Source: Ailurus styani
Lineage: Eukaryota; Chordata; Mammalia; Carnivora; Ailuridae
Direction of reading: 5' to 3'
Assembly (NCBI GenBank): GCA_002007465.1
Contig: LNAC01000109.1
Coordinates: 2,303,781 to 2,367,780, forward strand
Length of the DNA: 64,000 nt
The notes beneath the pieces are model-generated. The model saw only the letters and a list, made by a program, of their open reading frames with translations, was not told the origin of the DNA and searched no databases. The translations under genes were made by a program, and so were the position numbers. Positions 41,628-51,197 of the stretch are shown piece after piece (the stretch's first letter is position 1; each line of letters starts with the position of its first letter).

Positions 41628-41645
41628 ACCAAAAACTCTTGGGGA

Positions 41646-42848
41646 CTGTCAGTGTGTCACACTCTGGGATGGAGAGAGAGCCAGCTGGCAGTGGGACGTG
41701 GCCTTCAAAGGACCTTAGCTTTTCCTCTGAGCTGGAAGCCACTGGAAGGTTTTGCATAGGGGTGGAGTAGAAGGGACAAGGCGCTTCGATGGAACCATCC
41801 AGAAGGAGAACGTGTTGCCACTAGGGGTAATGACCTTCCCATTAGGCGAGATGTGCAAGCAGAGGGTGGGTGGCCACTTGGTCGGAATGTCTTAGAAGAA
41901 ACTGATACTTCAGATGGGGAATCGGGAAGAGTGGCTCCAATATTTCATTGATTCTTTTATTGAGCCATTGAACAAACCTTTTCTGAGGGCCTGCTGTGGA
42001 CCAGGTGATGGTCTCGGTGCTGGGGATTCTGTTCGCTACTGGCTCCCTCTCCTCACGGAGCTGATTCAAGCCTCTCACAACTCAGGACTTCCGCAGACGC
42101 TTCCGTGGCCATTGACTTCCTGCCATTTGTGTGGAATCACAAACCAAATAACGATACTAACTGCATGCACACTCATCTAATGTTTACTCCATGCTCAGCA
42201 CTATTTTAAGCACTTTATGTGTGTATATTAACTCACTTATTACATATTAACATCTACCCCTATAGGCCAGTTGTGAGCATTTCAGGGTAAATATAAAGCA
42301 CTTAAAACTGACTGGCATGTAGCACTATAAAAGAATTATCATAATTATTCATAATTCCCATTTCGCAGATGAAAAGTTGAGGCACAGAGAGGTTAACTAG
42401 CCCAGCGCTGCTCGGTTACTGTCTTGACTCTAGTCTCTGCTTTTAGCCAGCTCTGTCTACTGTGCAGGGACCAGGTGCACCCAGGCGTGGAGTGCTTTCT
42501 GTCGCTGCAGACAGGTTTGAAGTGGCTCTCCAAGAGGTAAAATCCTAACATGTGCTCTCCTGTTTTTCCCCACTCACACCCCTCCCGGAAGGTCCCCATA
42601 AGACATCCCCTTGACCCTGTGCCCCCTCACTAGATGCCGCTTTCCCTTGAGAGAGCTATACACTTGCTCTCCTTCTCTCCTCCTCTCCCACTCACCCCAT
42701 CCTTGGTCTCCTCCTCCCCACTTCCACCCCAGCCTCACCCCTACACTGATTCGCTGTTACTAAGGTCACTTGACTCCCTCATTGCCAAATCCAATGACCA
42801 CTTTGCAGTGCTCTTCCTGCTTTCCCCAGGGCCCTTGGATCTCATTCT
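41646..42848. other. Intergenic MLXIPL-TBL2 spacer, MIR/L2-rich
   Basis: Antisense MIR-like pieces lie around 41.93-42.11 kb and 42.15-42.43 kb ('CCATGCTCAGCACTATTTTAAGC', 'CAGATGAAAAGTTGAGGCACAG'). The rest is CT-rich unique sequence. No gene was seen. Confidence 0.55.
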
Positions 42849-43038
42849 TTTTTTTTTTTTTAAAGATTTTATCTGAGAGAGCACAAGTGGAGGGCCAGAA
42901 GGAGAGGGAGCAGTAGACCCCCCCACACACACACACATTGAGCAGGGAGCCCGATGCAGGGCTCAACCCCAGAACCCTGAGATCATGACCTGAGCCAAAG
43001 GCAGACAGTTAACTGACTGAGCCACCCAGGCGCCCCAG
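42849..43038 (-). mobile_element. Can-SINE with tail contraction
   Basis: Minus-strand copy. CTTGGATCTCATTCT / CTTGGACCTCATTCT flanks it. The usual TTTATTTATTTGACAG part is shortened to TTTTATCTGAGAGAG. Confidence 0.9.
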
Positions 43039-43343
43039 CTTGGACCTCATTCTAGAACCACCCTTTCCTTATGAATCCAGAATTCTCTCCAGGCTCTCCC
43101 TCCTCCCTGACAGTGCCTTCCCAGTGCCTGTTGTATGATCCTCTTCTTCCACTGCCCCTTTCTGGCTCATTTCCTTCTCACTTTGTGGCAAGCCCTGGGT
43201 AATAGCATTCCCTTTGGGCTCTTTGCCAAGCATCCACTCTTCTGTATCAAAAGGACATATCCAAATGCCACCTTGACCCCTCCTTTCTGGATGTTTCACA
43301 GCTCCCTTTACCTCGAAGGAACCAAAGCAGAACTCATCATTTT

Positions 43344-43526
43344 CTTTTAAAAGATTTTATTTGTTTAATTGACAGAGAGTGTACAAGCATGGGGGAGCAG
43401 CAGGCAGAGGGAGAAACAGGCTCCTTGCTGAGCAGGGAGCCCGATGCAGGACTCGATCTCAGGACTGAGGGATCATGACCCGAGCTGAAGGCAGACACTT
43501 AACAACTGAGCCACCCAGGTGCCCCC
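43344..43526 (-). mobile_element. Can-SINE
   Basis: Minus-strand copy with AAAAGATTTTATTTGTTTAATTG at the tail and 'GCCACCCAGGTGCCCC' at the head. AACTCATCATTT flanks it on both sides. Confidence 0.92.
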
Positions 43527-43925
43527 AAAACTCATCATTTCTGAGACCATAGCCCACAGTCTCCTTCCCCAAACCTGGTCCTCTTCATGTTCCCCATCCC
43601 CAGAAAGGGTGCCACCATCCACACACTTGTACGAACTGGAAACAGTCATCTTGGGCTCCTGCCAACATCCCACTGCCCTGTGGGACCTGTTACCAAGACC
43701 TGGCCAGGTGACCTCATAGGCAGCATCCCCACAGCCACCATAGTGGTCCAAAAGAACATCCCCTTCTACACATAGTGTTGTATTAGTCTGCTAGATCCTT
43801 GACAGCAGCTTCTCAAATTTAAATGTGCACTTGAATAACTTGGAAGGGCTTTTAAAAATCTTCACAACCAGGTTAAATTAAATCAGAAGCCCTCGGTGTG
43901 GAAGGTTTGACCCCAGCATTTTTTT

Positions 43926-44338
43926 TTAAAGATTTTATTTGTTTTTTGTTTTTGTTTCTTGTTAAAGATTTTTATTTATTTATTTCACAGAGGGAGAGAG
44001 ATCACAAGGAGGCAGAGAGGCAGGCAGAGAGAGAGGGGGGAAGCAGGCTCCCCGCTGAGCAGGGAGCCTGATGCGGGCCTCGATCCCAGGACCGTGGGAT
44101 CATGACCTGAGCCAAAAGCAGAGGCTTTAACCCACTGAGCCACCCAGGCGCCCTTATTTATTTATTCAACACAGAGAGAAAGATCAGATCACAAGTAGGC
44201 AGAGAGACAGGCAGAGAGAAAGGGGGAAGCAGGCTCCCCACTGAGCAGAGAGCCCGATACGGGCCTCGATCCCAGGACCCTGGGATCATGACCTGAGCTG
44301 AAGGCAGAGACTTTAACCCACTGAGCCACCAGGCCCCC
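43926..44338 (-). mobile_element. Can-SINE (outer) with a second SINE in its tail
   Basis: The outer minus-strand copy has its body at 44,154-44,338 and its tail remnant at 43,926-43,957. GACCCCAGCATTTTTT / GACCCCCAGCATTTTTT (43,909 and 44,339) is its target duplication and encloses both SINEs. Confidence 0.85.
43958..44153 (-). mobile_element. Can-SINE nested in the outer copy's tail
   Basis: A complete young minus-strand SINE in the same orientation as its host, ending 'GCCACCCAGGCGCCC' just before the outer tail's TTATTTATTTATT. Confidence 0.88.
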
Positions 44339-44439
44339 GACCCCCAGCATTTTTTAAGTGATTCCAACATGCAACCAAGGTTAAGAAGCACCATAAGAAG
44401 ATGTTTTGAGCTGCAAATAACACGTGTCTGGAAGCTCAA

Positions 44440-44630
44440 GTTAGTTAAATCAGTGGATTTAAACCATACTGTGCATCAGAATCACTTAGCTAGTGGGGCT
44501 TTTTAAAATACAGATTGCCAGGGGCCCAGACCTCCACAGTTTCTGAGTCAGCAGGCCTAAGATGGAGTCTAAGAATTTACATTTCCAGTGATGCTGGTCT
44601 GTGGCCCAAACAGCCAAGTCTCACCAGCCC
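44440..44630. mobile_element. Second hAT-type (MER5-like) relic
   Basis: 'CATACTGTGCATCAGAATCAC', 'AAATACAGATTGCCAGGGGCC', 'TTCTGAGTCAGCAGG' and 'GTGATGCTGGTCTG' occur in order, as in small hAT-Charlie elements. Confidence 0.55.
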
Positions 44631-45029
44631 CCTCCCTGCCCCACCAAACCCACTGGTAGAGCTCCCTTCCTGATCTGCCCAGCCTTCCCAAATCCTGCTT
44701 TGTGTCATTGGCTGTCCTTCCACAAGCTAACCTTGGCTTACAGCCTTATCATCACCAAGTGGTGAGGTAGGAGGAGGATGGGTCTTGAAGGGTAGGGGAC
44801 CCCAGTTTACCACCCACCCCAATGAGTTGTATCTCTTGCTTCCTTGCTGGCCTTGGGTAAGTCACTTGACCTGAGCCTAATTTTTTTCATTTGTTTTATT
44901 TCATAGCATCACTGGCCTTAAAGGCTGCTAGAAAAATCAACTAACTCCCGATATAGAAGAATCCTATAGCCTTGACTAAGCTCTCCACAGAGCCCTACTC
45001 TTTCTTCTCCTTGTCCCCCACATCAATAG

Positions 45030-45190
45030 ATTGTGGAGTCACAGACCAGCATGTGTCCCCACATTCACTCTTCCACCTGTGTGATCTCTGGAAAGTCACT
45101 TAATGAGCACTTCCTAGAGCCTTAGTTTCCTAATCTGTGGGATGGGAATAGGAGATTAAATCAAAGGAAAGCTCCCAGTCAATAAATGTC
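45030..45190 (+). repeat. MIR element
   Basis: 'CTTCCACCTGTGTGATCTCTGG' is followed by 'GTTTCCTAATCTGTGGGATGGG' and a 3' 'TCAATAAATGTCGC'. Confidence 0.6.
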
Positions 45191-45236
45191 GCATGCAAAA
45201 TGCTCGGTGAAAGAAGTTCTTAAAAGCACAGCTTTG

Positions 45237-45348
45237 GCGGGGCGCCTGGCGGGCTCAGTCAGAAGAACATTTGACTCTTGATCTTGGGGTTGTGAATTTG
45301 AGCCCCACATTGGGTGGAGCAATTGCTTAAACAACTAAACTAAAAAAA
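45237..45348 (+). mobile_element. Older, short Can-SINE
   Basis: Old-subfamily head and body ('GCCTGGCGGGCTCAGTCAGAAG', 'TTGACTCTTGATCTTGGGG') with an A-tail and no CT-rich block. The duplication is AAAAGCACAGCTTT / AAAATACAGCTTT. Confidence 0.85.
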
Positions 45349-45361
45349 AAAATACAGCTTT

Positions 45362-46053
45362 GTCTCTAGGTGATAGAGTGGTTCATGGCTGGGCCTACAG
45401 TTCTAAATAGCAAATGAAGGAGGAAAAGCCCCAGGATGTTCTGGACACCTCCTCCCAGCTGTCCCCACCCTACTGCAGACAGCTGAGTCAATGCCAACCA
45501 CCCCCCCACCCCGCCAAGGACAAAAGGGAAGGAAATGAGGCCACACTCCATTTGCTCCCTAACTGGATCTATGTTCTCAACCAAGCTTATGGGTCTATCT
45601 GTCTGTCACCTGGTCTCTGCAGCAGCCCTTCTCCTTAGAGGGTCCGTTCTGAAGGCCTGAGAGTCTGCACTCTTGGGAGAGGTTCCCTGGTGGGCATGGA
45701 AACCTTTGAATCTGGAATCCCTGACCCTGGTATTTCAACTCACTCTGGGTTGCAGGGCTGGGAGGCCCATGGGGCACTGTTCCCTGTTCTGGGAACATTC
45801 CCTTTCCAGCCAAGTAGGTCTAATTCAAACACTATCAGTCTTTCAGAATATCTCCTTTTTGGTTAAATCTGAATGAGCTCCGTAGACCCTATCAATACTA
45901 AGATCCCAGTTTTGATATTGCACTATAACTACGTGAGATACTACCCCTGGGGGAAACCGGGTAAAGGTACGGGGAAACTTCCTGTTGGTTTTCCCAAACT
46001 CCTTGTGAATCTACAATTTCAAAATAAAAATATCTCATTAAAAATATTTTCAA
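45362..46053. other. Intergenic sequence with no gene recognised
   Basis: Mostly unique. The end (45,960-46,050) resembles the 3' tail of an old repeat ('AATCTACAATTTCAAAATAAAA'). Confidence 0.45.
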
Positions 46054-46258
46054 GGGCGCCTGGGTGGCTCAGTGGGTTAAAGCCTCTGCCTTCAGCTCAG
46101 GTCATGATCTCAGGGTCCTGGGATCCAGCTCCGCATCAGGCTCTCTGCTCAGCAGGGAGCCTGCTTCCTCCTCTCTCTCTGCCTGCCTCTCTGCCTACTT
46201 GCGATCTCTCTCTCTGTCAAATAAATAAATAAAACCTTAAAAAAAAAAAGACTTAAAA
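46054..46258 (+). mobile_element. Can-SINE upstream of TBL2
   Basis: Intact young copy. AAAAATATTTTCAAG / AAAAATCTTTTCAAG flanks it. It lies about 500 bp before the TBL2 CpG island. Confidence 0.93.
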
Positions 46259-46489
46259 AAAAATCTTTTCAAGTTCCTTTCCACTCCCCAGGCTTCACCT
46301 CAGTCTAGACTATTATCACCTCCCTCTTGGATCCTTGCAACAGCCTCCTGATTTTCCTTGTCTTTGGTCTTGGCACGCACTGGTCCATCCAGACGATCTC
46401 ATCCCCGCCTTGCTTCCTCGAAAGGATCCACTGTGGTGATGGCTGGAACACCGCCTTTAACAAACGATTATCGGTAAATTACTCAAGAG

Positions 46490-46803
46490 GAGGACTTGGC
46501 AGAACCAGCAAATCTAGCCCTCGAGCTGCGGAGACAACGCAGCCAAACCCCGGAAGGCCCAAGCCCCGCCCCTCGGAACGCTCCAACGATCAGGCTCCGC
46601 CCCGCGAGAGGTGCCAACGGCCAAGCCCCGCCCTTCGGGAACGCTCCAACGGTCAGGCCCCGCCCCCCAGGGTGCCCAAAGGCCAGACCCCGCCCCTCGA
46701 GCCGAGCCAACGGCCAGACCCCGCCCCGCGTGCGTGCGCGGCCCCGCGGAGGCGTGCTGGCGCTCGCGTCGTTGGAGGCTGAGGTGGCAGCGGCCTTGCC
46801 AGC
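46490..46803 (+). promoter_or_regulatory. TBL2: TBL2 CpG-island promoter
   Basis: No TATA box. The GC-box array occupies most of the island upstream of the ATG and the CpG-rich sequence continues to about 47,260. The transcription start is probably within or just after the array, giving a short 5'UTR. Confidence 0.75.
46561..46743 (+). repeat. TBL2: 31-bp tandem GC-box array in the TBL2 promoter
   Basis: Six consecutive units start at 46,561, 46,592, 46,623, 46,655, 46,685 and 46,716 and are 31, 31, 32, 30, 31 and 28 bp long. Each opens with a GC box (consensus ARGCCCCGCCCC). Units 1-3 and 5 close with CCAACGRYC, unit 4 has CCAAAGGCC and unit 6 lacks the closing part. The array ends 60 bp before the start codon. 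The GC boxes are Sp1/KLF-type sites and the CCAACGG words resemble MYB sites. Confidence 0.9.
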
Positions 46804-46933
46804 ATGGAGCTGCCGCAGATGCCGGAACTGATGGGCTTGTCGCTGTTGCTCGGGCTGCTGGCCTTGATGGCGACGGCGGCGGTAGCGCGGAGGTGGCTGC
46901 GCGCGGAGGAGGAGACGTGTAGCCGGTCCGCGG
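46804..46933 (+). CDS. TBL2: TBL2 coding exon 1
   Basis: Encodes residues 1-43 plus one base, including the membrane anchor. The start has A at -3 and G at +4. Donor GCGG|GTTAGT has T at +3, a mildly weak site. Confidence 0.95.
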
Positions 46934-49900
46934 GTTAGTGGGGCGGGGCGAGTGGGGGCGGCCCGCGGGGACCTCGCTCCCGGCCTCCCCGTGGTCCGAC
47001 GTGCGGTTTGGGCCGGCCGGGGTGCCGCGGACCCCCGAGGCCTCAGTTTCTCCTTTTGTGACATGAACTTCGCTTCCCGAGACGAGGTACCGGCTCGACG
47101 GGCTGGTCGCGCCGTTAGTTACAAGCTGGGTCCCGCGCGGCCGCTTTCTCGGTGTCCGAGGCCAAGGAGCTGTCCCGCTCAGCGTCCGGGTCTCGGGGTT
47201 GCCGCGAGAGCGCTTGCAAACTCTCGAGCGCTCTACTTGCTGCTTATTTTAGGAAAGCGGGGAGGGTGAGGGGAGACAGACACTCTTTTGTAAGCACTCC
47301 CGACTAGTTTTCAATAGGTGGGGGGGATTTTTCCTTTAGGGAGCACACTGTCGCGTAAGGGAGAACAACCGAAAATGCAAGTGAAAAATAGAGTTGTCAG
47401 AGGTTTCAGGGAGGAGGCCGGTACTAGCAACCGGAAACCCAAGGGTGGGAGTTGTCAGCCCTACTTTTGCGGGGGGGCAGGTCAAGGAAATCTTCACTGA
47501 GTAGGAAACACGTGGCATAGGGTCTTGAAGAATGGATGTGTCAGTTTGGCCAAGGAGGAAGGAAGACCATCGCTGCCAAAGGCAACGTGGATGAAGGCAG
47601 GCGGTTCTCAAACAGCATTTGGTGGGACTCTAATGTGAGGGGAGAGGAGGGTGCTGGTGGGACAAGGCTGGAGCGGGCAGATTGTGGTGGTCTCTGTACA
47701 TGGGCCTCAAGAGTTAATTTCCTGTAGGAGTTGAGGGCCATCTGCAGTAATCTAACACATGCCAGCTTTGCAGCTGTCCTGATTCTCAATGAAAATAGCT
47801 ATTTTATGCAAAAGTGGCACCATTCACGGCACAGCGTTGGTGCTCAGCAGGTGTTGACTACCTATTTCTCATCCCTGAGTTCTCTCTGGGAGTCCTCTGA
47901 GCTTTTAATGCTTGTGTTGGGTAATCATAACTTCTCTTTAAGGAAACCAAGCCCCAGAGCAATTAAGTAACTTGCCCAAGGCCAGGGCTACCAGATTTGG
48001 TCGTGCACGGTCTTCCCTACTGTGCACGGTAGGGATGTCTGGCCAATGATCTGCACTTGGGTGCTGTGTTATGTACCCACTGAGCTGCCCCGGCCCAGAG
48101 AAGGCGCCTTTTCTAATTTGCATTGAGGTGCTGTATGGACTAACTGCAGGTAGTCTCCTCAAAATCACTCAGTGGTAGAGACACAATCCAAACCCAGTCT
48201 GATCCCAAAGCCCCTTTTTTGCCCACATCACTGTCCCTTCTCGAGCTTGGGACCCTATCTAGTCATATCTTGCTGCTCCACTCAATGCCTGGCCAATCGT
48301 AGATGGTCAGAAATGCTTAGTGAGCGAGTGAATGGGTAGATGACAAGCACCCCCCCACACAGGCCAAAAAGCAAATGGATTGCCACTTGACAAGTCCTTG
48401 AGATCCAAGAAGCAGAAACAGCATCAACGAATTCGCAAAGAGAAGCCTCAACAGCACAACTTCACTCACCGCCTCCTGGCTGGGACACTGAAGGTACATG
48501 GGTACCCATGCTCAGCACACATGTACAGAGACTCACACCCCCCCCCAGACTTTTCCTCATTAGTATTCTGTGCACATGACAGACTCTTCTGCCTCTCACC
48601 AAAATCAGTGGGGATGCCCCATCCTGTCCCTCATCACACTCCATCAGCAGCTTGCTGTTAATCCAGGCAGCAGACCCCATCTGCCCAAGGGGTCCCTGTT
48701 CATACTTCCTGCAACCCTTCCCTTAGAGCCACAGTGGGAACATATCTTGCATGGACTTTAGCAGCAATGGCAAGTACCTGGCCACCTGTGCAGATGATCG
48801 CACTGTCCGTATCTGGAGCACCAAGGACTTCCTGCAGCGGGAGCATCGCAGCATGAGAGCCAATGTGGAGCTGGACCATGCCACCCTGGTGCGCTTCAGC
48901 CCCGACTGCAGGTGGGACTCAGCTTTGCCTGCAGAAGCCCAGCCCCAGGCTTACGTCCTTCCCATACCTGACTTGGGATAGTGAAGGGGGGCCCTGGATC
49001 TCCCTGGGGGTGGCAGAAAGAGTATCTGGAGCACTGCCTGGGGCTCCCTGAAGGTCTCTGCATTTTCGCAGCCAGGAAGCAGAGAGGGGAAGATGTGTTC
49101 CTCCTTGGGAAATACCAAACAAAGCCTGGCTCCAGATTCGTCTTGGAAGCTATTATAATAGTTTTCTAAACTCTAGAGAGACACTGAAGGAGCCAAAGCT
49201 ATGAGAGTCAGATCTTCTGAGGAGTGTTAAGAGGTTTTGAACCAAGGGGTTAAATTTCAGGGCTGGACTGTGGCAAGAAGGAAGACTGTGGTTTTCCTCA
49301 GAGCCTAGCATAGGACCTGGCGCACAGAACCTTCCATGTCCAAATGAATGAGTGCCTTGTCTGCTACCTATCTCTAGAGCCTTCATCGTCTGGCTGGCCA
49401 ATGGAGACACCCTTCGTGTCTTCAAGATGACCAAACGAGAGGATGGGGGCTATACCTTCACAGCCAACCCAGAGGACTTTCCTAAAAAGCACAAGGCACC
49501 CATCATCAACATTGGCATTGCAGACACAGGTAAGAGGCATTCAGAGGGTGGCACTTACCTAAGACTAGAAGAAACAGCATCAGTTATTTGCTGAATGCGT
49601 TAACACTGCCTGAGAGTTGTGCTCAGTTGTAGTGTGACAAAGGGGCTCTGGCTCTGGGCTCCCCTGCAGTCCGAGAGCCAGAGCAGGTCCCCAGCGGAGG
49701 TAGGTAAGACCCACAGTCTTGAGCAAAGTCCCTGTCTGTGGGGACCCTTGGCCTAGGAGGGGAGCATGGATATTTGAGGCAGCAGAGGCCTTTGTAAGTG
49801 TCTCCTTAGAGACTGACACTTGGTCAGGTCATTGACCTTGGTTCATGTCACCCTCTACCCCCACCCCAGGGAAATTCATCATGACTGCTTCCAGTGACAC

Positions 49901-51197
49901 GACTATCCTCATCTGGAATCTGAAAGGTCATGTGCTGTCCACCATCAACACCAACCAGATGAACAATACCCATGCTGCTATCTCCCCTTGTAGCAGGTAA
50001 AGAAGGAGAGACTTGGCATCTGGGATGGGCAGAAGTTGTGGCCAGGGACAGAGCAGAGAGCCAGCTTCAAATAGTGGAAAGAGCATACAGTGTGGAATCA
50101 GGATGCCTACCTAGATCCAAGTCCTTAGTCTCTGTTCATCTATAGTTTTTAAAAGGCTGGGCTGGGGGTAATATGTACCTTATAGCGTGGTTATGAGGAT
50201 GGACTGAGGTCCTGTGTATAAAAGTGGTTTTAAAAGACACGGTGTTACTTACACATAAGATTATTAACTTTCTCAGGAATGAGGTTTAGTGGGTTGTCAG
50301 AAATGAGATGCCCTTAAAATTAAGTTGTAAAGGAATCTGGTTGTGTGGCAGGTTTGTGGCCTCGTGTGGCTTCACGCCAGATGTAAAAGTCTGGGAAGTC
50401 TGCTTTGGGAAAAAAAGTGACTTCCAGGAGGTTGTGCGAGCCTTTGAACTGAAGGGGCACTCTGCAGCTGTCCACTTCTTCGCTTTCTCCAATGACTCCC
50501 GCAGGTGAGTGCGTCCTCTCTGATGTCTTACCGGTAGCTCTCAGCCCCTCTTGGCAACCAGGGCACTTGTAACTATCTCTGCAGCAGCTCTGAAGTGGGT
50601 AGAGTGCCTGGCCCTTAGCAGGAAGTAGGCCCAGCAGTGCATTTGGCTTCCTAGCTGGAGCCCCTCAACGCCGTCCCAGTGCCCTCCCCCATCAGGGTGT
50701 GTTGGGGCTAGAGCCGTGATTTTCCATGCTGCAGGATGGCCTCGGTCTCCAAGGATGGTACGTGGAAACTGTGGGACACAGATGTGGAATACAAGAAGCA
50801 GCAGGATCCCTACTTGCTGAGGACAGGCTGCTTTGAAGCGGCGAGCACCATGCCGTGCCGCCTGGCACTCTCCCCTGACGCCCAGGTCTTGGCCTTGGCC
50901 AGTGGCAGCAGTATTCATCTCTACAACACCCGGCGGGGTGAGAAGGAAGAGTGCTTTGAGCAGGTCCACGGGGAGTGTATCGCTGACTTGTCCTTTGACA
51001 TCACTGGCCGGCTTCTGGCCTCCTGTGGGGACCGGGCAGTGCGGCTTTTCCACAACACCCCCGGCCACCGGGCAGTGGTGGAGGAGATGCAGGGCCTCCT
51101 GAAGCGGGCCTCCAACGAGAGCACCCGCCAGAGGCTGCAGCAGCAGCTGACCCAGGCCCAGGAGGCTCTGAGAAGCCTGGGCGCCTTGAAGAAATGA
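46804..51197 (+). CDS. TBL2: TBL2 full coding region, 7 coding exons
   Basis: Transducin beta-like 2 is an ER-anchored WD40 protein. It is reported to bind the ER-stress kinase PERK and to take part in eIF2alpha/ATF4 signalling, and the gene lies in the Williams-Beuren deletion. The seven exons below join to 1,341 nt, giving 446 residues (human 447). Residues 10-30 (MGLSLLLGLLALMATAAVAR) form an N-terminal signal anchor. A Lys/Arg-rich linker follows, with KKQKQHQRIRKEKPQQHNF. Seven WD-type blades extend from about residue 88 to 405, with typical words GKYLATCADDRTVRIWS, TASSDTTILIW and ASVSKDGTWKLWD. A Gln/Glu-rich helix ends the protein (VEEMQGLLKRASN ... LGALKK). The frame is intact with no premature stop. 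Confidence 0.97.
46934..48362 (+). other. TBL2: TBL2 intron 1 (1.4 kb)
   Basis: The first 330 bp remain CpG-rich. The remainder is unique sequence with an antisense MIR-like piece at about 47.93-48.0 kb ('CAAGCCCCAGAGCAATTAAG'). A CACGTG lies at about 47,508. No exon was recognised. Confidence 0.65.
48363..48493 (+). CDS. TBL2: TBL2 coding exon 2
   Basis: Encodes residues 44-87 (QKANGLPLDKSLRSKKQKQ ... HNFTHRLLAGTLK), the basic linker. Acceptor CACACAG|G, donor AAG|GTACAT. Confidence 0.95.
48727..48911 (+). CDS. TBL2: TBL2 coding exon 3
   Basis: Encodes residues 88-148 plus two bases: SHSGNISCMDFSSNGKYLAT, DDRTVRIWS, then ANVELDHATLVRFSPDC. First WD blade and start of the second. Acceptor CTTAG|A, donor CAG|GTGGGA. 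Confidence 0.97.
49378..49529 (+). CDS. TBL2: TBL2 coding exon 4
   Basis: Encodes residues 149-199 plus one base (AFIVWLANGDTLRVFKMTK ... KHKAPIINIGIADT). Acceptor TCTAG|A, donor ACAG|GTAAGA. Confidence 0.97.
49870..49996 (+). CDS. TBL2: TBL2 coding exon 5
   Basis: Encodes residues 200-241 plus two bases (KFIMTASSDTTILIWNLKG ... NNTHAAISPCS). Acceptor CCCAG|G, donor GCAG|GTAAAG. Confidence 0.97.
50352..50504 (+). CDS. TBL2: TBL2 coding exon 6
   Basis: Encodes residues 242-292 plus two bases (FVASCGFTPDVKVWEVCFGK ... HSAAVHFFAFSNDS). Acceptor GGCAG|G, donor GCAG|GTGAGT. Confidence 0.97.
50735..51197 (+). CDS. TBL2: TBL2 coding exon 7 with stop codon
   Basis: Encodes residues 293-446 and TGA. 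It holds MASVSKDGTWKLWDTDVEYK, ALASGSSIHLYNTRRGEKEE, DITGRLLASCGDRAVRLF and the C-terminal helix. Acceptor TGCAG|G. One residue is lost relative to human near position 331 (FEAASTMPC). A 229-residue antisense ORF here is a shadow. Confidence 0.97.

Larger units (their letters stand above)
40970..41645 (+). other. MLXIPL: MLXIPL 3'UTR
   Basis: About 675 nt from the stop to shortly after the AATAAA. It includes an exonised MIR (41.13-41.25 kb) and a short GT run (41,587-41,600). The 3' end is inferred from the signal and the GT-rich sequence following it. Confidence 0.8.
43795..44400. mobile_element. hAT-type (MER5-like) DNA transposon relic, split by SINEs
   Basis: 'CAGCTTCTCAAATTTAAATGTG' followed by 'TGAATAACTTGGAAGGGCTTTT', then after the SINEs 'AAGTGATTCCAACATGCA' and 'GGTTAAGAAGCA'. 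This resembles small non-autonomous hAT-Charlie elements. Family name from memory. Confidence 0.5.

Noticed and set aside
44440..44630. Possible small conserved enhancer
   Set aside because: The sequence matches a common hAT-type repeat, which is enough to explain its familiarity.
46561..46743. CRISPR-like pattern of 31-bp repeats
   Set aside because: The units are contiguous and degenerate with no unique spacers, and they lie in a mammalian CpG-island promoter.
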